DNA of 32,465 nucleotides from an uncultured Caulobacter sp. (GTDB lineage: Bacteria; Pseudomonadota; Alphaproteobacteria; Caulobacterales; Caulobacteraceae), in assembly GCA_937991555.1 (NCBI GenBank), contig CALKHU010000007.1, forward strand, positions 1 to 32,465, given 5' to 3'. The stretch's first letter is position 1, and each line of letters starts with the position of its first letter. Positions 26,108 through 32,465 of this stretch are shown here, piece by piece. A program made the translations under genes and the position numbers. The notes beneath the pieces are model-generated. The model had not been told where the DNA came from, did no database searches, and saw only the letters and a program-made list of their open reading frames with translations.

Positions 26108-26119
26108 GTTAGCGCTTAC
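26108..26119. promoter_or_regulatory. LacI-type operator-like palindrome
   Basis: GTTAGCGCTTAC is a dyad centred on AGCGCT with 10 of 12 positions symmetric, the form seen in many LacI-family operators. It lies 88 bp before the 2OG oxygenase ATG and 87 bp before the MFS ATG. No LacI gene is in the window. Confidence 0.4.
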
Positions 26120-26132
26120 GGAAACCTTTCCG
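26119..26132. promoter_or_regulatory. Second dyad in MFS/oxygenase intergenic region
   Basis: CGGAAA and TTTCCG are perfect inverted arms around CC, directly abutting the GTTAGCGCTTAC site. Its closeness suggests one composite control site; the binder is unknown. Confidence 0.35.
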
Positions 26133-26206
26133 AACTTTAACTTGCCGGACAGGGGCGCCGGCGGGTTCAACCTCGGGCGGCGGCGGGGCGCGACCCGTCT
26201 CCTGCC

Positions 26207-26974
26207 ATGGGGAGACAAGGGGTGGTCGGTCCGCTTCGACTGGATCGAGGACTTGAGCCGCAGGCCTGGCGGCCCGTGTTCCGCAGGTTCGGCCGCATGC
26301 ACGTCCCCGGCTTCCTCCACCATGAAGACGCCCTTTCGCTCTACGAGTCCGTCGCCCGCGCCCGCGGTTGGTTGCGCGCCGTTCATGTCGCACCCGGGCG
26401 CGACGCCGAGATCCCGCTCGACGGCCCGAACGCCCTGACCCCCGCCGCCGTCGCCGGGCTGGAGCGGGATCTTCGGGAGCAGGCGACCGACACGTTCCAG
26501 TATGTCTTCGACCTCATCCGCGTGAGCATGGACGCCGAGGCCGGCCGACCGGTCGATCCGACGCTGATGGCGGCCTACCGCTTCGTCAACAGCGAGCCGT
26601 TCCTGGACTTTGTGCGCGACCTCACGGGCGACTCCTCGGCGGCCTATGCCGACATGACGGCCACCCGCTACGGTCCTGGCCATTACCTGACCGTCCACGA
26701 CGACGCGGCGCCGGATCAGAACCGGCTGTTCGCCTATGTCCTGAACCTGTCGCCCGGATGGCGACCGGACTGGGGCGGCGTGCTGATGTTCCTCGACGAG
26801 GACGACCATGTGGCCGAGGGCTATTCCCCGACGTTCAACGCGATCAACCTCTTTCGCGTGCCCCAGCCCCACGCCGTCTCGGTGATCGCGCCCTACGCCC
26901 GGGGCGTGCGCACCTCCTTGACCGGATGGATCTGCTCGAGGGCCCCTGACCGCGCGTCGGTCCGAGGGCGCTAG
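26207..26974 (+). CDS. 2-oxoglutarate/Fe(II)-dependent oxygenase (prolyl hydroxylase-like)
   Basis: A 255-residue double-stranded beta-helix oxygenase that should use 2-oxoglutarate and O2 to hydroxylate a substrate. The facial triad is visible: His164 and Asp166 in YLTVHDDAAPDQNRLFAYVL, and His222 in FRVPQPHAVSVIAP, with the 2OG-binding Arg235 in GVRTSLTGW. The strand GGVLMFLDEDD between them is typical. The arrangement resembles the Ofd1/Tpa1 and prolyl-4-hydroxylase branch. The start is uncertain: ATG 26207 is followed by GGGGAGA, which could instead serve a GTG at 26222. The next gene encodes a related but degenerate protein. Palindromes at 26108-26132 lie upstream. Confidence 0.85.
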   Translation: MGRQGVVGPLRLDRGLEPQAWRPVFRRFGRMHVPGFLHHEDALSLYESVARARGWLRAVHVAPGRDAEIPLDGPNALTPAAVAGLERDLREQATDTFQYVFDLIRVSMDAEAGRPVDPTLMAAYRFVNSEPFLDFVRDLTGDSSAAYADMTATRYGPGHYLTVHDDAAPDQNRLFAYVLNLSPGWRPDWGGVLMFLDEDDHVAEGYSPTFNAINLFRVPQPHAVSVIAPYARGVRTSLTGWICSRAPDRASVRGR

Positions 26975-26990
26975 CCACACGCCGCGCTCT

Positions 26991-27008
26991 CAGGTTACAA
27001 ACCTGTAA
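26991..27008. promoter_or_regulatory. Overlapping palindromes between the two oxygenase-like genes
   Basis: CAGGTT-ACA-AACCTG (26991-27005) and TTACA-AACC-TGTAA (26995-27008) are two perfect overlapping dyads in the 61-bp gap between the active oxygenase gene and its degenerate relative. They could be an operator for the second gene or an attenuating hairpin. Confidence 0.35.
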
Positions 27009-27035
27009 GGTTCCGGGGAGGGCTGGTCGACAAGC

Positions 27036-27533
27036 GTGTCCAACGAATCGTCACGTTCGGACCGGCGATCGCTGGTTTGTCGGCTGGAGGCTGGCGAGGT
27101 GGTGCGCCGCCGTGACGCCGTGGACCGCGACCTTTGCCTTGCGGCCGCCGGCCGCTCCGCTTCCTGGACCCTGACCCGGTCTGACGGCGTCCGCTGCGCG
27201 AGCGCCCCCTTGCACGACGAGCCCCTCGCCGGGGCCATCATCGCGGCCCTCGCCGACGTCGGCCTGACGCCGCCGGCAAGCATCACCCTGCTCCGGTGGT
27301 CGGCCGACGATCATGGGCTGCCCGCGGGGCAGGGAATCGGATTCCTGCTGGATCTCACCGACGGCCGCCTGATCGATGGAGGGCTCCTGCTCAGCGGCGG
27401 CGAACCGATGACGGGCTGGCGGCCGGAGGCGGGGGGCATGGCGCTGTTCGACGCTTCACGGCCTCCCCTGTTGACCGTGATGGCGCCCCACGCCGTCACG
27501 CCGCGCGTGGCGGTGCTGGGCCAGACATCCTGA
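27036..27533 (+). CDS. Degenerate 2OG-oxygenase-like protein lacking metal ligands
   Basis: A 165-residue protein from GTG 27036. Its C-terminal 80 residues align by eye with the preceding oxygenase: FLLDLTDG with YVLNLSPG, DGGLLL with WGGVLM, ALFDASRPPLLTVMAP with NLFRVPQPHAVSVIAP (no gap), and PRVAVLG with VRTSLTG. The two iron His become Ala90 and Pro144, while the Asp (92) and the 2OG-site Arg (157) remain. So it is probably a non-catalytic beta-helix protein or a decaying duplicate. The start is weak: GGGGAGGG is about 15 nt upstream, and a GTG further in is possible. It is followed 56 bp later by the threonine aldolase gene. Confidence 0.6.
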   Translation: MSNESSRSDRRSLVCRLEAGEVVRRRDAVDRDLCLAAAGRSASWTLTRSDGVRCASAPLHDEPLAGAIIAALADVGLTPPASITLLRWSADDHGLPAGQGIGFLLDLTDGRLIDGGLLLSGGEPMTGWRPEAGGMALFDASRPPLLTVMAPHAVTPRVAVLGQTS

Positions 27534-27549
27534 CGGGCCGGAGCGGCGT

Positions 27550-27557
27550 GCTATAGG
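27550..27557 (+). promoter_or_regulatory. Putative -10 element of the threonine aldolase gene
   Basis: GCTATAGG lies 32 nt before the ATG, with CTGACG 16 bp upstream of TATAGG as a possible -35. The same octamer precedes ptsP at the same distance. Confidence 0.4.
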
Positions 27558-27589
27558 CGGGCTCCGGTTTTGTCTGGAGCAGCTCCCTC

Positions 27590-28597
27590 ATGGCCCGTTA
27601 CGACTTCGCTTCCGACAACGTCGCCGGCGCCATGCCGGAGGTGATCGAGGCCCTCACGGCCGCCAATGCGGGCGCGGCCTCGGGCTACGGGACCGACCAT
27701 GTGAGCGCCCGCGCCGCCGACCTGATCCGCGCCGCGCTCGACGCCGACGCCGACGTCCGCTTCACCGCGTCCGGCACCGCCGCCAACGCCCTCGCCCTGG
27801 CGACCCTGGCCCAGCCGCACGAGGCGGTGCTGGCCCACGAGCACGCCCATGTCTGCACCGACGAGACCGGCGCGCCGGGCTTCTTCGGGGCCGGGGTCGG
27901 ACTGATCGGCCTGCCCGGGCGGAGCGGGCGGATCGAGCATCGGGCCCTGCAGGCCGCGCTCGCCGAGCCGGACGTCTCCTACCGCCAGCCGGCGGCCGCG
28001 CTGTCGCTGACCAACGCGACAGAATACGGAACCGTATATTCCGCCGCGGACCTGTCCGCCCTGGCCCAGCCGGTGAAGGCCATGGGTTACGGCGTCCACC
28101 TCGACGGGGCGCGGCTGGCCAACGCCGTGGCGGCCGGCTTCGACCTGAAGGCCGTGCCGAAGATGGGCGTCGACATCCTGGTCATGGGCGGGACCAAGGC
28201 GGGCTCGACGCCGACCGAGGCGCTGGTGCTGCTGAACAGGGGCCTCGCCCGCCGCTTCGACGCCCGGCTCAAGCACGCCGGCCAGCTGGTCTCCAAGGGT
28301 CGCTTCCTCGCCGCGCCCTGGATCGGCATGCTGGAGAGCGGCGCCTGGTCGACCCGCGCCGCCCACGCCAACGCCATGGCGCGCAGGCTGGCCGGGCTGA
28401 TGCCGTTTCCGATCGTCCATCCGGTGGAAGCGAACGGCCTGTTCGTCGACATGGACGAGGCGGCCCTCGAGCGGCTGCGGCAGAAGGGCTGGTTCGTCTA
28501 CCGTTTCCTCGACGGGACGGTCCGCTTCATGTGCAGCTGGGCGACGACGCCGGAGATGGTCGAAGAACTCGGGCAGGCGCTGAAGGATATTGCCTGA
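27590..28597 (+). CDS. Low-specificity L-threonine aldolase family protein
   Basis: A 335-residue PLP enzyme of fold type I that cleaves threonine or allo-threonine (and other beta-hydroxy amino acids) to glycine and an aldehyde. Seen: the start FASDNVAGAMPEVIEALTAA, FTASGTAANALALATL (PLP phosphate binding), LAHEHAHVCTDETGAPGFF, the PLP-N1 Asp172 in GVHLDGARLANAVA, and the Schiff-base Lys203 in DILVMGGTKAGSTPTEAL. The length fits. Placed after a beta-hydroxylating-type oxygenase, it might act on a hydroxy amino acid made by it, but that is speculation. It ends 31 bp before the acyl-CoA dehydrogenase gene on the same strand. Confidence 0.93.
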   Translation: MARYDFASDNVAGAMPEVIEALTAANAGAASGYGTDHVSARAADLIRAALDADADVRFTASGTAANALALATLAQPHEAVLAHEHAHVCTDETGAPGFFGAGVGLIGLPGRSGRIEHRALQAALAEPDVSYRQPAAALSLTNATEYGTVYSAADLSALAQPVKAMGYGVHLDGARLANAVAAGFDLKAVPKMGVDILVMGGTKAGSTPTEALVLLNRGLARRFDARLKHAGQLVSKGRFLAAPWIGMLESGAWSTRAAHANAMARRLAGLMPFPIVHPVEANGLFVDMDEAALERLRQKGWFVYRFLDGTVRFMCSWATTPEMVEELGQALKDIA

Positions 28598-28628
28598 CCC
28601 TACGTCGGGGCCTTAGCTCGCGGCCATC

Positions 28629-29783
28629 ATGAGCGAGCAATCCCATCCCGAGATCCGCGAGGCCGTCCGCAAGCTGTGTGCGGATTTCCCCGGCGAGTAC
28701 TGGCGCGCGCTGGACCGCGACCGGACCTATCCGACCGAGTTCGTCCGGACCCTCACCGAGGCGGGCTTCCTGTCGGTGCTGATCCCGGAGGAGTACGGCG
28801 GCTCGGGGCTCGGCCTGTCGGCGGCGACGGCGGTGCTGGAGGAGATCCACCGGTCGGGCTGCAACGGCGGCGCCTGCCACGCCCAGATGTACACCATGGG
28901 CACAATCCTCAAGCACGGCAGCGCCGAGCAGAAGCAGCGCTACCTGCCGAAGATCGCCACCGGCGAGATCCGGCTGCAGGCCTTCGGCGTCACCGAGCCG
29001 ACGGCGGGCACCGACACCACCCGCATCTCGACCTTCGCCAGGCGGGTCGGCGACAGGTACATCGTCAACGGCCAGAAGATCTGGATCAGCCGCGCCGAGC
29101 ACAGCGACCTGATGGTGCTGCTCTGCCGCACCACGGCCCGGGAGGACGCCGCCCGTCCGGCCGACGGGATGAGCGTGCTGCTGGTCGACATGCGCGAGGC
29201 GGTGGGCAACGGCCTGACTATCCGGCCGATCCGCACCATGCTCAACCACGCCACCACCGAGCTGTTCTTCGACAACCTCGAGGTGCCGGTCGAGAACCTG
29301 GTCGGCGAGGAGGGCAGGGGCTTCCGCTACATCCTCGACGGCATGAACGCCGAGCGCATCCTGATCGCCAGCGAATGCATCGGCGACGGCCGCTTCTTCA
29401 TCGACAGGGCGTCGGCCTACGCGAAGGAGCGCACCGTCTTCGGCCGCGCCATCGGCGAGAACCAGGGGATCCAGTTCCCGATCGCGCGCAACTACGTGCA
29501 GCTGTCGGCTGCGGCGCTCATGGTCGATCACGCCGCGGCGCTGTTCGACGCCGGCCAGCCCTGCGGCACCGAGGCCAACATGGCCAAGATGCTGGCGTCC
29601 GAGGCCAGCTGGGCGGCGGCCGACACCTGCATCCAGACCCACGGCGGCTTCGGCTTCGCCGAGGAGTACGACGTCGAGCGCAAGTTCCGCGAGACGCGGC
29701 TCTACCAGGTGGCCCCGATCAGCACGAACCTGATCCTGAGCCACGTCGGGACGCATGTGCTGGGGATGCCGAAGAGCTTCTAG
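28629..29783 (+). CDS. Acyl-CoA dehydrogenase family protein with atypical catalytic region
   Basis: A 384-residue FAD flavoprotein of the ACAD fold. The N-terminal helical domain includes LIPEEYGGSGLGLSAATAVL, the middle beta domain has LQAFGVTEPTAGTDTTRIST and YIVNGQKIWISRAEHSD, and the C-terminal helices include ERTVFGRAIGENQGIQFPIA and CIQTHGGFGFAEEYDVERKF. In most ACADs the C-terminal catalytic Glu lies in an EGT motif after RxY; here RLYQVAPIS stands in that place (Pro363 in the Glu position). Glu242 in MNAERI sits where isovaleryl-CoA dehydrogenase keeps its base, so it may be the alternative. It probably oxidises an acyl-CoA or acts on a branched or cyclic substrate. Confidence 0.92.
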   Translation: MSEQSHPEIREAVRKLCADFPGEYWRALDRDRTYPTEFVRTLTEAGFLSVLIPEEYGGSGLGLSAATAVLEEIHRSGCNGGACHAQMYTMGTILKHGSAEQKQRYLPKIATGEIRLQAFGVTEPTAGTDTTRISTFARRVGDRYIVNGQKIWISRAEHSDLMVLLCRTTAREDAARPADGMSVLLVDMREAVGNGLTIRPIRTMLNHATTELFFDNLEVPVENLVGEEGRGFRYILDGMNAERILIASECIGDGRFFIDRASAYAKERTVFGRAIGENQGIQFPIARNYVQLSAAALMVDHAAALFDAGQPCGTEANMAKMLASEASWAAADTCIQTHGGFGFAEEYDVERKFRETRLYQVAPISTNLILSHVGTHVLGMPKSF

Positions 29784-29788
29784 ACCTT

Positions 29789-29932
29789 GCGTGCTTCGAC
29801 AGGCACCCTGCGGGGGCTGCCCGGCATGACGTGAAGGGGCGGTCTCCGATCGATGTCATCCTGAGCAGCCGCCCCCGGGTCGCGCGGAGCGCGCGCCCGA
29901 GGATAAAATCAGCGGCGTATCGAAGGACGCAC
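29789..29932. repeat. Second pair of REP-like palindromic units
   Basis: Unit 3 (29789-29832) reads GCTTCGACAGGC, a CCCTGCGGGGG centre, then ATGACGTG. Unit 4 (29852-29932), inverted and longer, begins ATGTCATCCTGAGCAGCC and ends TATCGAAGGACGC, with a GC-rich CGCGCGGAGCGCGCG centre and an AT-richer insert. The ends match the pair at 23151-23256. They fill most of the 195-bp gap before the LysR gene. Confidence 0.65.
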
Positions 29933-29978
29933 GGCGCCCACTTGCATAACCTTGCCGCATGGACTTCTATCCGCCGCC

Positions 29979-30878
29979 ATGCGTCTGAGGCATATCGAAG
30001 TCTTCCACGCCGTGTATGCGCACGGCTCCATCTCCACGGCGGCGCGGGCGCTGAACGTCTCCCAGCCGTCGGTCTCGAAGGTGCTGAAGCACGCCGAGGA
30101 CCAGCTCGGCTTCAAGCTGTTCCGGCGGGTGAAGGGGCGTCTGGCGCCGACCGACGAGGCCCACGCCCTGTTCCGCGAGGTGAAGGAGGTCTTCGAGCGG
30201 CTGGACTCGCTCAAGCAGGCCGCCCGCAACCTCAAGCTCGGCGAGGGCGGTCACATCCGCGCGGCCGTGTTGCCGGCGCTGGGGCTCGGCGTCGCGCCCG
30301 AGGCCGTCGCCCGATTCCGCGCGGCGCATCCGACGGTGACCTTCGACTTCCGCACCCTGCACTACGACGAGGTGCTGCGAGGCCTCTACGAGCACGAGGT
30401 CGACATGGCCCTGGCCTATGACGCGATCCAGCACCCGCGGATCGCCAACTTCCAGATCGGCGCCGGCGAACTGATGCTCATGTTCCCGCGCGGCGAGTTC
30501 GGCGACAATCCGGCGACGCGGCTGGACCTGAAGGAGCTGGAGACCCGCGACTACATCGGCTCGGGCGCCACCGGCCCGGTCAGCGAGATCTTCTCGGCCG
30601 AGGTCGAACAGCGCGGCCTGACCATCCACGAGCCGATCACCTGCTCGACCTTCTACATGGCCGCCTCGCTGGTCCGGAACGGCGTCGGCGTGGCCGTGGT
30701 CGACGAGTTCACCGCCCGCGCCGAGCCGTCCGACAAGGTCGAGTTCCGCCCGCTCGAGCCGCCTCTGCGCTTCGGCGTCTACTGCATGCACCTCGAGGAC
30801 CGGCCGCTGTCGCACCTGTCCGAGAACTTCATCAGGACCCTTAGCCAGGTCCTGGCGGAGAAATCCGGCGCGGACTGA
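29979..30878 (+). CDS. LysR family transcriptional regulator (candidate dgcR)
   Basis: A 299-residue LysR regulator. The N-terminal HTH (about 1-60) is MRLRHIEVFHAVYAHGSIST, AARALNVSQPSVSKVLKHAE, QLGFKLFRRVKGRLAPTDEA. The effector domain (about 90-295) follows, with IRAAVLPALGLGVAPEAVAR and NGVGVAVVDEFTAR. It is on the same strand as the DUF1611 and epimerase genes, 107 bp upstream. In marine bacteria the D-glutamate genes dgcN and dgcA are activated by a regulator, DgcR, encoded beside them. This gene is the obvious candidate, though I cannot show orthology. The ATG at 29979 gives the standard N-terminus. Confidence 0.93.
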   Translation: MRLRHIEVFHAVYAHGSISTAARALNVSQPSVSKVLKHAEDQLGFKLFRRVKGRLAPTDEAHALFREVKEVFERLDSLKQAARNLKLGEGGHIRAAVLPALGLGVAPEAVARFRAAHPTVTFDFRTLHYDEVLRGLYEHEVDMALAYDAIQHPRIANFQIGAGELMLMFPRGEFGDNPATRLDLKELETRDYIGSGATGPVSEIFSAEVEQRGLTIHEPITCSTFYMAASLVRNGVGVAVVDEFTARAEPSDKVEFRPLEPPLRFGVYCMHLEDRPLSHLSENFIRTLSQVLAEKSGAD

Positions 30879-30985
30879 GCGCCGCGTCCATAGCTTTTCT
30901 TCATAGGACAGGGCCGCTTCTGAATTCGACGCCGGCTGCCCGCGCCCCGATGTTCGCCGCGACCAACGAACCCGTGCGAGCGTCC

Positions 30986-32023
30986 ATGATCCAGTCTCCG
31001 TACCTCCTGTACCTCGGGGCCGCCACCGACCCGCTGGCGGTGAAGACCGCGCGCGGCGTGGCCGAATGGCGGCCCCAGCTTTGTGTCGGCCAGCGCCGGC
31101 TGCCGGGCTGCCAGGTGACCCTGGGCCTCGAGGACCTGACCGCCGCCGAAGCCGCCGCGAGGGGCGCGCGGACCATGATCGTCGGCGAGGCCAACGCCGG
31201 CGGCGTGCTCAGCGCCGCCGCCATCCCGGAGATCGTCGCCGCCCTCGAGGCCGGCCTGGACGTGGCCAGCGGCCTGCACCAGCGGTTGGGCGACGTCCCC
31301 GCCATCCGCGACGCCGCCGCGCGCCTCGGCCGCCGCCTGTTCGACGTGCGCCAGCCGCCCGCGGACCTCGCCGTCGGCAAGGGCGCGCCGCGCGCCGGCC
31401 TGCGCCTGCTGACCGTCGGCACCGATTGCTCGATGGGCAAGATGTACACTTCGCTGGCGCTCGAGAAGGCTCTGCGCGCCCGCGGCGTGAAGGCCGATTT
31501 CCGCGCCACCGGCCAGACCGGCATCCTGATCGCCGGCGAGGGCATCGCGGTCGACGCGGTGGTCGCGGACTTCATCTCCGGCGCCGCCGAGCGGGTCTCG
31601 CCGGCCCGCCAGGACGGCGGCTGGGACATCATCGAGGGCCAGGGCTCGCTGTTCCATCCGTCCTATGCGGGCGTGTCGCTGGGCCTGCTGCACGGCAGCC
31701 AGCCCGACGCCATCGTGCTGTGCCACGAGCCGGGCCGCCCGCACATGCGCGGGGTCCCGGGACATCCGGTGCCGGGGCTGAAGGAGACGCTGGAGCGCAA
31801 TCTCGAGGCCGCCCGGCTGACCAATCCCGCCGTCATCCCCGTCGGCGTCGCGTTCAACACCTCCAGCTTCGACGACGCGGAGGCCGCGCGTCTGTGCGCG
31901 CAAGCGGCCGCCGAGCTCAACCTGCCCTGCCAGGACCCCGTCCGGATGGGCGTCGACCAGATCGTGGACAACCTGCTGTCATGCTTCGAAGCTTCGCCGT
32001 CTCACGCCGTCGCTGGCCGCTGA
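30986..32023 (+). CDS. dgcN: DUF1611 family protein, DgcN-like D-glutamate N-acetyltransferase
   Basis: A 345-residue DUF1611 protein. The N-terminal Rossmann-like part begins MIQSPYLLYLGAATDPLAVK and contains PQLCVGQRRLPGCQVTLGL; the C-terminal P-loop-like part has LTVGTDCSMGKMYTSLALEK, TGQTGILIAGEGIAVDAVVA and GQGSLFHPSYAGVSLGLLHG. Family members adjacent to an enolase-superfamily epimerase include DgcN, which acetylates D-glutamate. I use ATG 30986, which matches the family start; an in-frame ATG at 30950 would add 12 residues. Its last 43 bp overlap the start of the next gene in another frame, a strong sign of coupling. Substrate specificity is inferred from the gene pair. Confidence 0.85.
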   Translation: MIQSPYLLYLGAATDPLAVKTARGVAEWRPQLCVGQRRLPGCQVTLGLEDLTAAEAAARGARTMIVGEANAGGVLSAAAIPEIVAALEAGLDVASGLHQRLGDVPAIRDAAARLGRRLFDVRQPPADLAVGKGAPRAGLRLLTVGTDCSMGKMYTSLALEKALRARGVKADFRATGQTGILIAGEGIAVDAVVADFISGAAERVSPARQDGGWDIIEGQGSLFHPSYAGVSLGLLHGSQPDAIVLCHEPGRPHMRGVPGHPVPGLKETLERNLEAARLTNPAVIPVGVAFNTSSFDDAEAARLCAQAAAELNLPCQDPVRMGVDQIVDNLLSCFEASPSHAVAGR

Positions 32024-32465
32024 AGGCGCCCTTCCGGATCTCGCGCGGGGTCAAGACCGCCGCCGAGACGGTGATGGTCGAGCTTCGCCGCGGCGACGCG
32101 GCCGGTCGCGGCGAGGCCGTGCCCTATCCGCGCTACGGCGAGAGCGTCGAGGGCGTTGCGACACAGCTCGAGGCGTTGGCGGAGCGCTTCGAGGCCGGGG
32201 CGCCGGACGAGGCCCTGCGCGACCTGCTGGCGCCCGGCGCCGCCCGCAACGCGCTGGACTGCGCCCTGTGGGACCTGCGGGCCCGCGAGACCGGGCGGTC
32301 CGTCGCCGCGATGACGGGACTGGCCCGACCCGACCGGCTCGCCTGCGCGGTGACGGTCAGCCTGGACGAGCCCGAGGCGATGGGCGCGGCCGCCGGCGCC
32401 CTGGCCGGGGCTCCGCTGGTCAAGGTGAAGCTGGACGGCGAACTGGTCGAACAGCGTCTGACCGC
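31981..32465 (+). CDS. dgcA: Enolase-superfamily dipeptide epimerase / DgcA-like racemase (cut by right edge)
   Basis: The ATG at 31981 opens 161 codons to the window edge. The N-terminal capping domain (FAVSRRRWPLKAPFRISRGV, then KTAAETVMVELRRGD; GRGEAVPYPRYGESVEGV; NALDCALWDLRARETG) matches muconate-lactonising/dipeptide epimerase proteins. The barrel begins with the catalytic KxK motif, LVKVKLDG. DgcA in this subfamily racemises N-acetyl-D-glutamate to the L form, using the product of DgcN. It overlaps dgcN by 43 bp. The remaining metal ligands lie outside the window. An L-Ala-D/L-Glu epimerase (YcjG-like) for peptidoglycan peptides is the main alternative. Confidence 0.85.
   Translation, partial: MLRSFAVSRRRWPLKAPFRISRGVKTAAETVMVELRRGDAAGRGEAVPYPRYGESVEGVATQLEALAERFEAGAPDEALRDLLAPGAARNALDCALWDLRARETGRSVAAMTGLARPDRLACAVTVSLDEPEAMGAAAGALAGAPLVKVKLDGELVEQRLT

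Noticed and set aside
28676..30421. Alternative plus-strand frame of 581 codons across the acyl-CoA dehydrogenase and LysR genes
   Set aside because: Frame-shifted shadow of two clear genes; it crosses the repeat region and has Arg/Pro-rich low-complexity sequence.

Overview
The window is about 32.5 kb of high-GC, gene-dense DNA from an alphaproteobacterium, most likely a member of the Caulobacterales (Caulobacter, Phenylobacterium or Brevundimonas type). The reasons are the gene neighbourhoods (RodZ-like HTH gene, ptsP, lysC/ubiG, then SMI1-DUF1178-nitrilase-grxC-comF; and argJ-parvulin-secA) and several -10-like elements of the form GCTATAGG/GCTAGAAG. I read this from protein families and synteny, not from a marker gene. 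I saw no rRNA, tRNA, CRISPR array, insertion sequence or phage gene, and no gene-free stretch longer than 300 bp.

Region 1 (1-19,000) is mainly core metabolism and housekeeping. It holds a RodZ-like HTH protein (cut by the left edge), the EI-Ntr phosphotransferase PtsP, a WYL regulator, two tiny membrane proteins, aspartate kinase LysC divergent from the ubiquinone methyltransferase UbiG, and a tight minus-strand set: ComF, glutaredoxin, nitrilase-family amidase, DUF1178 and an SMI1/KNR4 protein. Next come an NDUFAF5-like methyltransferase, a Nudix hydrolase coupled to an orphan Flp pilin, KdsA (LPS Kdo synthesis), a PlsC-like acyltransferase, a parvulin lipoprotein overlapping an ArgJ with an unusual N-terminal extension, a LOG-family protein and SecA.

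Region 2 (19,000-29,800) looks accessory and catabolic. A membrane protein is followed by a small regulon: a carotenoid oxygenase, a DUF2855 protein and a divergent TetR regulator. The 9-bp sequence TACACTGTA occurs upstream of both the oxygenase and the DUF2855/tetR pair, so all three genes are probably under this TetR. Beyond it lie an EHN-type epoxide hydrolase, a small membrane protein, an MHS-type MFS transporter, a 2-oxoglutarate/Fe(II) oxygenase followed by an apparently metal-ligand-less relative, a threonine aldolase and an acyl-CoA dehydrogenase without the usual C-terminal Glu. Related palindromic repeat units sit on both sides of this last block (about 23.15 and 29.8-29.9 kb).

Region 3 (29,950-end) holds a LysR regulator, a DUF1611 protein and an enolase-superfamily epimerase cut by the right edge. 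The last two match the DgcN/DgcA pair known for D-glutamate catabolism (N-acetylation followed by racemisation). The most interesting points are the TetR operator set, the active/degenerate oxygenase pair with palindromes in front of each gene, the dgcN-dgcA locus with its overlap, and the atypical acyl-CoA dehydrogenase.
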